Below are positions 7,605 through 15,430 of a stretch of 64,000 nt of DNA, piece by piece. The notes beneath the pieces are model-generated. The model did no database searches. It saw nothing but the letters and a program-made list of their open reading frames with translations, and had not been told where the DNA came from. The stretch's first letter is position 1; every line of letters starts with the position of its first letter. The stretch is from JAAYUK01 sp964392915 (GTDB lineage: Bacteria; Nitrospirota; Thermodesulfovibrionia; Thermodesulfovibrionales; Dissulfurispiraceae). Position numbers and translations under genes: made by a program. The DNA lies in NCBI GenBank assembly GCA_964392915.1, contig CAYMRS010000009.1, positions 1 through 64,000 on the forward strand. Reading direction: 5' to 3'.

Positions 7605-9497
7605 ATCAAACTGATCCTGCCTGACGGTACGGTCGTAGACCGTGAGCCGGCTGAGCTCAAAAAGGATATCGAAGCATCACGGGCGCTTGCCCTCAAGATC
7701 AACGGTGACCTGACTGATCTCTCCGCCGCAGAAACGGTTGCGCCTGATGTTGCCGTCGAACTCATTACCTTTGCGTCCCCTGAAGGAAAAGAGCTGTATC
7801 GCCACAGCACGTCACATATCATGGCGCACGCGGTGAAATTGCTCTACCCGGAGACCAGGGTTACCATCGGTCCCGCAATAGATGAAGGGTTCTATTACGA
7901 CTTCGACCGCGCGGAACCGTTCACTCCTGAAGACCTCGCCAAAATCGAGGCGAAGATGAAAGAGATAATCAAGAAAAACTCTCCGTTTGTCCGCAAGGTA
8001 GTTTCCCGCGCGGAAGCGATAGCCCTGTTTGAGCAGATGGGGGAAACCTATAAAGTCGAGCTGATTGAGGCTCTCCCCGACGAAACCGTATCTCTTTATG
8101 AGAATGACGGTTTTATTGATCTCTGCCGTGGCCCGCATCTGCACCGCACCGGTCGGGTGAAGGCATTCAAGCTGCTGAGTGTTGCCGGGGCATACTGGCG
8201 CGGCGACGCAAAGAACCGGATGCTGCAGCGCATTTACGGCACGAGCTTTGAGACGAAGGACGAACTGAAGGCATACCTCGACTTCCTCGAAGAGGTGAAA
8301 AAGCGTGACCATCGCCGCATCGGCAAGGAAATGGACCTTTTTTCGACGGACGAGGAGATCGGTTCCGGCCTGATCCTCTGGCATCCCAACGGCGCCATTA
8401 TACGCAGGACGATTGAAGACTTCTGGCGCGATGAGCATGTGAAGGCTGATTATCAGATTCTCTACACGCCGCATATCGCGCGACTGAAACTCTGGGAGCG
8501 GAGCGGCCATTGGCAGTTTTACCGCGAGAATATGTACGAGCCGATGGAGATTGACGACGTTGCCTATGAGCTGAAGCCGATGAACTGTCCGTTCCACATC
8601 AGCATTTACAAGAGCTTGTTGCGTAGCTATCGCGACCTGCCCGTTCGTTACGCGGAACTCGGCACGGTATACCGCTATGAGAAGTCGGGCGTTCTGCACG
8701 GCCTTCTCCGGGTCCGCGGTTTCACGCAGGACGACGCGCACATCTTCTGCCGTGAAGATCAGGTCAAAGATGAGATACAGAAAATCCTCAACTTTACGCT
8801 CTTTGTGCTGAATACGTTTGGCTTTGTTCACTATGACATTTACCTGTCAACGCAGCCTGATAAGTTTGTCGGCACGCCGGAAATATGGGAGCGCTCCACT
8901 GAAGCGCTGAAGCTCGCGCTTGAGGCGAATAATCTGCACTACGAGGTTGACCAGGGCGGCGGAGCCTTCTACGGTCCGAAAATCGACATCAAGATCAAGG
9001 ACGCGCTGAATCGGTCCTGGCAGTGCAGTACTATCCAGCTTGATTTCAATAATCCTGATCGGTTCGACATGAACTATCGGGGCAGCGACGGCAAAGAACA
9101 CCGTCCAATCATGATACACCGGGCGCTTATGGGCTCGCTTGAGCGATTCTTCGGCATTCTTGTGGAGCATTATGCCGGGAACTTTCCGGTCTGGCTGACG
9201 CCGACGCAGGTCGCCGTGCTCACCATTGCGGAGCGGCATGAGCCGTTCGCACAGGAGGTGGCGCAGCAGCTGAAGGGGCAGGGGTTCCGCGTGCATCTGG
9301 ACGCTGACAATGAGAAAATCGGCTACAAGATTCGCCGCGCAACAATGAAAAAAATACCGTATCTTGTTCTTCTTGGCGACCGTGAGGTCGAGGAGAGAAA
9401 AATTACGGTACGTAAACGGGACGGTGAGAACATCGGTCCTTATACCATACAGGAGTTTGCAGGCTTTCTCTCGGAAGCCGTCCGGAACAAACAGTAA
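7605..9497 (+). CDS. thrS: Threonine-tRNA ligase (probable AUC start)
   Basis: About 630 residues. TGS domain at the N-terminus (LILPDGTVVD), editing/second additional domain with HSTSHIMAHAV, then a class II core with the zinc-binding cysteine in KPMNCPFHISIY and motif 3 (MIHRALMGSLERF), and a C-terminal anticodon domain (HLDADNEKIGYKIR). Homology begins at IKLILPDG. The frame is open back to ATG 7560, but that start and GTG 7587 have no good Shine-Dalgarno sequence. GGAGGA at 7593-7598 is 6 bases before ATC 7605, giving M-KLILPDG, the usual start of ThrS. I therefore favour AUC 7605; 7560 is the conventional alternative. Upstream of infC, the common order. Confidence 0.93.
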   Translation: MKLILPDGTVVDREPAELKKDIEASRALALKINGDLTDLSAAETVAPDVAVELITFASPEGKELYRHSTSHIMAHAVKLLYPETRVTIGPAIDEGFYYDFDRAEPFTPEDLAKIEAKMKEIIKKNSPFVRKVVSRAEAIALFEQMGETYKVELIEALPDETVSLYENDGFIDLCRGPHLHRTGRVKAFKLLSVAGAYWRGDAKNRMLQRIYGTSFETKDELKAYLDFLEEVKKRDHRRIGKEMDLFSTDEEIGSGLILWHPNGAIIRRTIEDFWRDEHVKADYQILYTPHIARLKLWERSGHWQFYRENMYEPMEIDDVAYELKPMNCPFHISIYKSLLRSYRDLPVRYAELGTVYRYEKSGVLHGLLRVRGFTQDDAHIFCREDQVKDEIQKILNFTLFVLNTFGFVHYDIYLSTQPDKFVGTPEIWERSTEALKLALEANNLHYEVDQGGGAFYGPKIDIKIKDALNRSWQCSTIQLDFNNPDRFDMNYRGSDGKEHRPIMIHRALMGSLERFFGILVEHYAGNFPVWLTPTQVAVLTIAERHEPFAQEVAQQLKGQGFRVHLDADNEKIGYKIRRATMKKIPYLVLLGDREVEERKITVRKRDGENIGPYTIQEFAGFLSEAVRNKQ

Positions 9498-9548
9498 ACG
9501 CGGACAGACGGAGCTGCCGTCGGAATCCGCATGCACGGAGGTGACAAC

Positions 9549-10052
9549 ATCAGCAAAGACATTGTCAGAGTGAATGAGCAGATCAGGGTTCGCGAGGTGC
9601 GGCTGATCGACGACGAGGGAGCACAGCTCGGTGTAGTGCCGATTTCCCAGGCTCTCCAACTCGCTCGGGAAAAGGGATTTGACCTTGTGGAAGTCGCCGC
9701 GGCTGCTGCACCGCCGGTTTGCCGGGTGATGGACTACGGCAAGTACAAATACCAGATGGGGAAGAAGAATACCCAGAAGAAGACGACCGACCTGAAAGAG
9801 GTGAAGCTGCGGCCCCAGATTTCGGAGCACGATCTTGAGCTGAAGATCCGGAATATGCGGCGTTTCCTCGATGAAGGGGATAAGGCGAAGGTCATCATGT
9901 TCTTCCGCGGACGCGAGATTGTGCGGCCCGAGATCGGCATGAAGGTATTTGAGAAGATCAAGGTTGCGCTTCCCGGAAAGTACACCATTGAACAGCAGCC
10001 TCGGCTTGAAGGCAACCATATCACCATGGTGCTTGCGCCGAGCAGCAAATAG
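9549..10052 (+). CDS. infC: Translation initiation factor IF-3 (AUC start)
   Basis: 167 residues: N-domain (RVNEQIRVREVRLIDDEGAQ), lysine-rich linker helix (MDYGKYKYQMGKKNTQKK) and C-domain (RRFLDEGDKAKVIMFFRGRE). IF-3 keeps 30S subunits free and proofreads the initiator codon. GGAGGTG (9537-9543) stands 5 bases before ATC 9549, so translation begins at AUC; ATG 9531 lies in front of that Shine-Dalgarno sequence and has none of its own. A rare AUU/AUC start is the known basis of IF-3 autoregulation, because IF-3 rejects non-standard initiators. First gene of infC-rpmI-rplT. Confidence 0.94.
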   Translation: MSKDIVRVNEQIRVREVRLIDDEGAQLGVVPISQALQLAREKGFDLVEVAAAAAPPVCRVMDYGKYKYQMGKKNTQKKTTDLKEVKLRPQISEHDLELKIRNMRRFLDEGDKAKVIMFFRGREIVRPEIGMKVFEKIKVALPGKYTIEQQPRLEGNHITMVLAPSSK

Positions 10053-10140
10053 AGGGCAAAAGCGACTTTAGAACTGCGGATTATTCCGGCTTTTATGATT
10101 CATACATGACGGTTCATTTTTGCGTAAAGGAGGGAGAATT

Positions 10141-10338
10141 ATGCCAAAACTTAAAACGCACAGAGGCGCTGCCAAGCGGTTCAGCATAACCGGCAGCGGT
10201 AAGGTCAGGAGATACAAGGCGTACAGAGGACACCTGCTCACCGGCAAGAGCCCGAAGCGAATTCGGGGTCTGCGTGCGAGCAGCCTGATCCCCAAGGTGT
10301 TCGAGGACAGAATCAAGAAACTGCTTCCTTATAAGTAG
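10141..10338 (+). CDS. rpmI: 50S ribosomal protein L35
   Basis: 65 residues, MPKLKTHRGAAKRF start and VFEDRIKKLLPYK end, typical of L35. A strong Shine-Dalgarno GGAGGGAG lies just upstream of ATG 10141. Located between infC and rplT as in most bacteria; 88 bases separate it from infC. Confidence 0.97.
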   Translation: MPKLKTHRGAAKRFSITGSGKVRRYKAYRGHLLTGKSPKRIRGLRASSLIPKVFEDRIKKLLPYK

Positions 10339-10379
10339 CAAAGGCATGCAGCGACCCGGCTGCGTGCGGGTGGAGTCAC

Positions 10380-10411
10380 GGGCATCAGCAGGAGAGAAAT
10401 CCTGATTGCCC
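10380..10411 (+). promoter_or_regulatory. Hairpin in the rpmI-rplT leader, possible L20 control site
   Basis: GGGCATCAG (10380-10388) pairs imperfectly with CTGATTGCCC (10402-10411) in the unusually long 167-base gap before rplT. L20 autoregulates this operon in other bacteria by binding a leader RNA, so a regulatory fold is plausible. No match to a known L20 leader motif could be confirmed by eye. Confidence 0.3.
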
Positions 10412-10505
10412 CGGTCTGTTTTATTAAACTCTCAGTTCAATTTTGAACAGCAATGAATCCGTCCCTGGCCAACCAGGACTGCCAGAACGGATGCAAGGAG
10501 GAACA

Positions 10506-10853
10506 ATGCCAAGAGCACGTGGTGGATTCAAGACAAGACAGCGTCATAAAAAAGTCCTTGACAGAGCAAAAGGGTATGTGGGCGGGAAGAGCCGTCTCTT
10601 TGTAAATGCCAAGGAGCAGGTCAACAAGGCCCTGCTAGCTTCCTACAATGACAGAAGGCTGAAGAAGCGTGAGTTCCGAGCGCTCTGGATTGCGCGCATC
10701 AATGCCGCAGTCCGTCCGCTCGGTCTGACATACAGTCAGTTCATGGATCGCCTCAAAAAGGCGAATATTGAGCTGGATCGCCGTTCGCTTGCTGAGCTTG
10801 CGTACAGTGACATGGATGCCTTTAAGGCGCTTGTCGCGCAGGTCAATCGCTGA
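10506..10853 (+). CDS. rplT: 50S ribosomal protein L20
   Basis: 115 residues, MPRARGGFKTRQRHKKVLDRAKGY start with the basic N-terminal extension that threads into 23S rRNA, and the globular region RALWIARINAAVRPLGLTYSQFM. The Shine-Dalgarno sequence AAGGAGG is close to ATG 10506. The frame is open further upstream to 10443 but homology starts here. Last ribosomal gene of the infC operon; followed by a strong hairpin and pheST. Confidence 0.97.
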   Translation: MPRARGGFKTRQRHKKVLDRAKGYVGGKSRLFVNAKEQVNKALLASYNDRRLKKREFRALWIARINAAVRPLGLTYSQFMDRLKKANIELDRRSLAELAYSDMDAFKALVAQVNR

Positions 10854-10869
10854 TTCGTCAATGCCGGCA

Positions 10870-10909
10870 TGCGTCTTTCCGGGCACGGGTGCCCGGAAAG
10901 ACGCATTTT
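10870..10909 (+). terminator. Strong terminator/attenuator between rplT and pheS
   Basis: A perfect inverted repeat of about 16 bp (TGCGTCTTTCCGGGCA at 10870 with TGCCCGGAAAGACGCA ending 10905), tiny loop, then TTTTC. It would end the ribosomal operon or limit read-through into pheS, whose start is only 31 bases further on. Confidence 0.8.
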
Positions 10910-10940
10910 CTTACCTACCGATACAGACTGGAACTCTGGT

Positions 10941-11948
10941 ATGAATGAAGAATTGAAAACTAGTGTTATCGAAGAACTGAAAACGATTACATCCCTGCCC
11001 GAACTGGCGCAGCTGAAAGCCAGATATCTCGGCAGGAAGGGCCTCGTCACGCTGCAGGTGAAGACTCTCGGAGCGCTTTCCGCTGAAGAACGTCCCCTCG
11101 CGGGTAAGCGCATAAATGAAATGAAAGAGGCAGTTGAAGCGGCCTGCGCTGCGCGGGAAGATGAGTTGACGCAGCACGACCTTGCGAAGCGCCTTGCCTC
11201 CGAATCGATTGATATCACCCTTCCGGGACTGACGTCCGGGATCGGCCGCGAGCATCCCATCAACACCGTTCTCAACGAAATTATCGACATATTTGTCCGC
11301 ATGGGCTTTTCCGTTGAGGAGGGGCCCGAAATAGAACTCGACCGCTATAATTTTGAAGCCCTGAATATTCCGAAGGACCATCCCGCGCGCGATATGCAGG
11401 ATACCTTTTATGTGAGTGAGGATGTCGTGCTGCGCACGCATACCTCGCCGGTGCAGGTGCGGGTGATGGAGCAGAAACCGCCGCCGCTCCGGTTCATCGC
11501 TCCCGGAAAAGTCTACCGGTGTGACGCGGATGTTTCGCATACCCCCATGTTTCATCAGGTCGAAGGACTGATGGTCGATGAGGGCATCACCTTCAGCAAC
11601 CTGAAGGGTGTGCTTGAGGCATTTGTCCACCAGATGTTCGGGCCGGGAGTGCCGGTGCGTTTTCGACCGAGCTTTTTCCCGTTCACCGAGCCGTCGGCTG
11701 AAGTTGATATCGGCTGCATCCTCTGCGGAGGATCGGGCTGCCGTGTCTGCAAGGGCTCAGGTTTTCTTGAGGTGCTTGGCGCCGGAATGGTAAACCCGAA
11801 AGTGCTTGGCTTTTGCGGCATCGACACGGAGAGATACACAGGTTTTGCGTTCGGCATGGGTGTTGAGCGTATCACGATGCTCAAATACCGCATCGATGAC
11901 ATTCGGCTCTTTTTTGACAATGACTTACGATTCCTGAGGCAATTCTAA
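10941..11948 (+). CDS. pheS: Phenylalanine-tRNA ligase alpha subunit
   Basis: 335 residues, catalytic subunit of the alpha2-beta2 enzyme. An N-terminal coiled coil (about 1-90; LPELAQLKARYLGRKG) is followed by the class II core: HPINTVLNEI, LRTHTSPVQVRVM (motif 2 region), FHQVEGLMVD, and a motif 3 region with FGMGVERITMLKY. I chose ATG 10941 after the terminator hairpin; the frame is open through the hairpin to 10869, but that part is the terminator sequence, not homologous protein. Its TAA overlaps the pheT ATG, giving tight translational coupling. Confidence 0.95.
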   Translation: MNEELKTSVIEELKTITSLPELAQLKARYLGRKGLVTLQVKTLGALSAEERPLAGKRINEMKEAVEAACAAREDELTQHDLAKRLASESIDITLPGLTSGIGREHPINTVLNEIIDIFVRMGFSVEEGPEIELDRYNFEALNIPKDHPARDMQDTFYVSEDVVLRTHTSPVQVRVMEQKPPPLRFIAPGKVYRCDADVSHTPMFHQVEGLMVDEGITFSNLKGVLEAFVHQMFGPGVPVRFRPSFFPFTEPSAEVDIGCILCGGSGCRVCKGSGFLEVLGAGMVNPKVLGFCGIDTERYTGFAFGMGVERITMLKYRIDDIRLFFDNDLRFLRQF

Positions 11949-14038
11949 TGCGTATTCCATTAACCTGGCTAAAAGAGTTTGTTGAAATCAGTGATACGCC
12001 GGAGGATCTGGCGCACCGGCTGACCATGTCGGGCTTTGAGGTCGAGGCGATTGAGCGTGTTGGCGCCGATGTGGTCTTTGAGGTGAATGTTACACCGAAC
12101 CGGCCTGACTGCCTGAGTATTATCGGCATAGCTCGTGAGGTCGCGGCGCTGTATGGCACATCGGTGCATCTGCCGGATCTCAATATCGTATCAGAGGCGA
12201 AGGCGCTTGATTTCAATGTTGACATTCTCGACGCGGACCTCTGCAACCGATACGCGGGACGTATTGTCCGGAATGTGAAGATAGGACCGTCTCCCGACTG
12301 GATGAGGGATCGACTGGAGAAATGCGGCATCCGATCCATTAACAACGTTGTTGATGTGACAAACTATGTGCTGCTTGAGTTCGGCCATCCGTTGCATGCG
12401 TTTGACCTGAATCTTCTGAAAGGCAGTGTCATCAGGGTAGGCACGCCGCGCAGCGTTCTCCGGGCCGGCTCATCAATGACGTTTGCCACGCTTGACGGCG
12501 TTGAACGCCAAATCGGACCCGATGTGCTGCTCATCTGGGACGCGGAAACTCCGGTAGCCATTGCCGGTGTTATGGGCGGATGTGACAGTGAGGTGAAAGA
12601 GGCCACGACCGACATCTTTATCGAAAGCGCGTACTTTGAGCCGACCTCGATCCGCCGGACATCCAGGGCGCTTGGCCTGAAAACCGAATCCTCCTACCGT
12701 TTTGAGCGCGGCACCGATATCAAAATCCTGAAAAAAGCGCTTGACCGCGCCGCCTTGATGGTCAAGGATCTCGCGCAGGGTGAAATTTACGGCAAACTGG
12801 ATATTTATCCGAAAAGATGGCATCCTGCCGAGGTGAAGGTTCGGTATAACCGGGTCAACTGTTTTCTTGGGCTTGCTTTGACGCATGGGCAGATTCTCGA
12901 CAGTCTGAAAGGTCTGAATCTTGAAGTTGTGGAGAATACCGGCGAGTTTTTTGTGGTGAAAGCCCCGCCGTATCGCCGCGATATTGCGATGGAAGAGGAT
13001 GTCATCGAAGAAGTGGCGCGCATGTTCGGCTTTGACAATATTCTGCCGGAATTGCCGAGAACAACCTTCGGCGCGGATAAAACGGTCAGCAGTGCGGGCC
13101 GGATCATGCCGGTGAAACGCAAATTCCGCGCGGCTTTTCTGGTCTCGGGGTATACCGAAACGATTAATTACAGCTTTATCGGCCGGAGTGACCTTGATCT
13201 GCTCCGTCTCGGCAAGGACGATACGCGCAGAGACTGTGTGGCTGTGCAGAATCCGCTGCGCGATGAAGACGCGCTGATGCGGACCTGCATGGTTCCGTCG
13301 CTCCTGCGGAACCTGGTGACGAATGTCGCCCAGGGCAACCGGGAGTTTCAGCTTTTTGAGCAGTCGAGGGTGTTTCTCAGCCGCCCGGGTGAAGCGCTGC
13401 CCGAAGAGCGCGAACATCTGGCGGCGCTGATTTATCGTGAGAAGGTAAAGGGTCTCTATCGTGATGAGACACCGGATTTTTTTCGCCTGAAAGGGCTGCT
13501 CGAGGCGCTGTTTGCCGATATGCGGGTTGCGGGCGTTTCCTGGAAGCGATCGACCGAACCGTTTCTGCATCCGGGCCAGTCGGCAGATATTGTTCTCGGC
13601 GGCACGAAGATAGGATTTGCCGGAGTGCTGTCACCGCTCGTCGTCAATGCGCTCGACATCAAGGCACAGAAATCTTCTGTCGTTGTTGTTGAGCTTGACC
13701 TGACCTCCCTGATGCCGCATCTCGGCACGGGAGCGGACTATCGGTCCATCGCGCGTTTTCCTTTTGTGGAGCGGGACACGGCGCTTGTGGTGGATGCCGC
13801 GCTGGAGGCGGCATCCATACTTGAGCTCGTCCGTGCGTTTCGTTCCGACGTTATTGAGGAGACATCAATTTTTGATGTCTATGAGGGAGCTTCCCTGGGC
13901 GAAGGCAAAAAAAGCGTTGCATTCAGTGTCCGCTACCGGGCGCTTGGTCGCACGCTGACGGATGATGAGGTGGATGGAATGCATGCAGATCTGGTTCGTC
14001 ATGTTTCCGAAAAAACGGGAGGTCAGATCCGGACCTGA
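11948..14038 (+). CDS. pheT: Phenylalanine-tRNA ligase beta subunit, short form lacking the EMAP-type tRNA-binding domain
   Basis: 696 residues, about 100 fewer than the usual 790-800. The N-terminus RIPLTWLKEFVEISDTPEDLA and MSGFEVEAIERV runs directly into VVFEVNVTPNRPDCLSIIGI. The OB-fold EMAP/tRNA-binding domain that normally sits between these (about residues 40-150 in E. coli PheT) is missing. The rest is complete: B3/B4 editing domain (NNVVDVTNYVLLEFGHPLHAFD), B5 domain (YNRVNCFLGL), the catalytic-like core and the C-terminal ferredoxin-fold anticodon domain (IARFPFVERDTALVVD). No frameshift is needed. It starts inside the pheS stop (TAATG). Confidence 0.94.
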   Translation: MRIPLTWLKEFVEISDTPEDLAHRLTMSGFEVEAIERVGADVVFEVNVTPNRPDCLSIIGIAREVAALYGTSVHLPDLNIVSEAKALDFNVDILDADLCNRYAGRIVRNVKIGPSPDWMRDRLEKCGIRSINNVVDVTNYVLLEFGHPLHAFDLNLLKGSVIRVGTPRSVLRAGSSMTFATLDGVERQIGPDVLLIWDAETPVAIAGVMGGCDSEVKEATTDIFIESAYFEPTSIRRTSRALGLKTESSYRFERGTDIKILKKALDRAALMVKDLAQGEIYGKLDIYPKRWHPAEVKVRYNRVNCFLGLALTHGQILDSLKGLNLEVVENTGEFFVVKAPPYRRDIAMEEDVIEEVARMFGFDNILPELPRTTFGADKTVSSAGRIMPVKRKFRAAFLVSGYTETINYSFIGRSDLDLLRLGKDDTRRDCVAVQNPLRDEDALMRTCMVPSLLRNLVTNVAQGNREFQLFEQSRVFLSRPGEALPEEREHLAALIYREKVKGLYRDETPDFFRLKGLLEALFADMRVAGVSWKRSTEPFLHPGQSADIVLGGTKIGFAGVLSPLVVNALDIKAQKSSVVVVELDLTSLMPHLGTGADYRSIARFPFVERDTALVVDAALEAASILELVRAFRSDVIEETSIFDVYEGASLGEGKKSVAFSVRYRALGRTLTDDEVDGMHADLVRHVSEKTGGQIRT

Positions 14039-14053
14039 AAAGGGCAGGCGTTC

Positions 14054-14093
14054 AAAAAAAATCTCCGCCGCCGGGCACGGCGGAGATTTTTTT
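14054..14093. terminator. Bidirectional terminator after pheT
   Basis: AATCTCCGCCG (14060-14070) pairs with CGGCGGAGATT (14078-14088), flanked by an A run on the left and seven T on the right. It ends pheST; the reverse direction could serve leftward transcription from 14417. Confidence 0.85.
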
Positions 14094-14210
14094 ATCCCGG
14101 AATGTCATTCGGCATGGCAGGACATGGGGGCTGGTCATTCCCGAACGGTGTCCTGTGCTGTTTGCCGAGGTATTCTGCGGTCACGCACCTTCGCCGCCGA
14201 ATAAAGCCGC

Positions 14211-14417
14211 TTAAGAAGCCTCCGCCACCGGGTATCCGGCCTTTTCAACCGCTTTTTTGACGGCATCTACGGAAAGCTTCGCTTCATCAATTTCGACGGT
14301 CGCGCTGCCGACAACCACATCAGCTCTGATGACGCCCAGGACATCGAGAGCCTTTTTCACGCGATTCACGCAATGCCCGCAGCTCATGCCCGAAATCTTC
14401 AATGTGACAGTCATCAA
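14211..14417 (-). CDS. Heavy-metal-associated domain protein, CopZ-like copper chaperone
   Basis: 68 residues forming one HMA ferredoxin-like domain. The metal site GMSCGHC binds one soft metal ion, usually Cu(I), between two cysteines. The body VKKALDVLGVIRADVVVGSATVEID and KKAVEKAGYPV is standard. No copper ATPase is nearby, so the partner is unknown. Start is ATG 14417 or the next ATG 14414. It lies 66 bases downstream of the ppsR-type gene on the same strand. Confidence 0.85.
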   Translation of the reverse strand: MMTVTLKISGMSCGHCVNRVKKALDVLGVIRADVVVGSATVEIDEAKLSVDAVKKAVEKAGYPVAEAS

Positions 14418-14483
14418 TGAATCCTCCCGAGATGAGATAAGCAGTGAACGTCTGCCGAGTGTTTATGTGACGGCCTGACGCTT

Positions 14484-15335
14484 CTATTGATATACCACAA
14501 CGTCCTTGCCGATGACATGCTCAATAATTTCTCTTGACGTTTCTTCAACCGACTTGTTTGTCGTGTTGACGACTTTCCACTGCCGGTGTTTCCTGAGAAG
14601 TTCTTCCACATATTCGGCCTCTTCATATATGCGCTTCAGGCTCGTATAGGTATTGTCGGACGTATGCGCATGATGCAGCCGCGCAAGACGCACTTTCTGT
14701 AAAACATCAGGCTCCATCTTGAGGCAGACAATCTTTCCCTGGTCAGTTTCAAAAAGCGTATCAGGAAGCGAAATAGGCGGTGTAATGGGGATGTTTATCA
14801 CCTTGTATCCCTGTTGGGCAAGGAAGAAAGATGTCGGCGTCTTGGATGTGCGCGAAAGCCCTACAATAATAATATCAGCAGCATCGAGGCGCTCGATGCT
14901 TTTGCCGTCATCATGCAGAATCGAGAACTCAATCGCTTCAATGCGGCGGAAATAGTGTTCGTTCACCTTCCGCAGGAGCGTCGGCTTTTCAAGCGGCGCT
15001 CCGCCGAGATATGAGGAGAGCACGCCAATGAGCGGACCAAGAATGTCGAAATGAACGATATGATTGCGCACGCAGTATTGATGCACGTAGAGGCGGATGC
15101 TTTTTTTGACGAAGGTGAAGGCCACAAACGCATTCTTCTTTTTCGCATCGGCCAGGATGCCCCTGACAGTCTCCCGGGACTCCACGCGTGAATGAATCGT
15201 GAATGTAACCTTCTGGTCATGAAACTGCACAAGGGCGGCACGCAGAAGGTCTATACCGCTCTGGCCGGTGCCGTCGGAAAGAATGAAAATTTTCTTCATG
15301 GGAGAGCCGCTCTCTGCCGTTTCATTGGTTATCAT
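14484..15335 (-). CDS. ppsR: Pyruvate,water dikinase regulatory protein family (PpsR, DUF299)
   Basis: 283 residues. The family consists of bifunctional kinase/pyrophosphorylases that switch PEP synthase or PPDK off by ADP-dependent phosphorylation of a threonine next to the catalytic histidine, and back on with phosphate. Visible features are IFILSDGTGQSG at the N-terminus, the P-loop-like GLSRTSKTPTSFFLAQQGYKV, and the C-terminal RARLHHAH-type region. A likely target is the PEP-synthase-like protein at 27296-29911, which keeps the threonine two residues before the histidine. ATG 15335 lies 7 nt after a weak -10 (TAAACT), the same leaderless spacing seen elsewhere here; ATG 15299 (MKKIF) is the alternative and is where homology begins. 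Confidence 0.88.
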   Translation of the reverse strand: MITNETAESGSPMKKIFILSDGTGQSGIDLLRAALVQFHDQKVTFTIHSRVESRETVRGILADAKKKNAFVAFTFVKKSIRLYVHQYCVRNHIVHFDILGPLIGVLSSYLGGAPLEKPTLLRKVNEHYFRRIEAIEFSILHDDGKSIERLDAADIIIVGLSRTSKTPTSFFLAQQGYKVINIPITPPISLPDTLFETDQGKIVCLKMEPDVLQKVRLARLHHAHTSDNTYTSLKRIYEEAEYVEELLRKHRQWKVVNTTNKSVEETSREIIEHVIGKDVVVYQ

Positions 15336-15430
15336 GGGCTATAGTTTAGCAATCCTTCTGTGATTAATGCCATAGGCTGCAGCATCAAATCCTTTTATTT
15401 GCCGTATAAGTTGTTATACAATAGCCGCAT

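Noticed and set aside
12473..13570. Leftward 365-codon open frame
   Set aside because: Antisense shadow of pheT with basic, low-complexity translation and no start signals.
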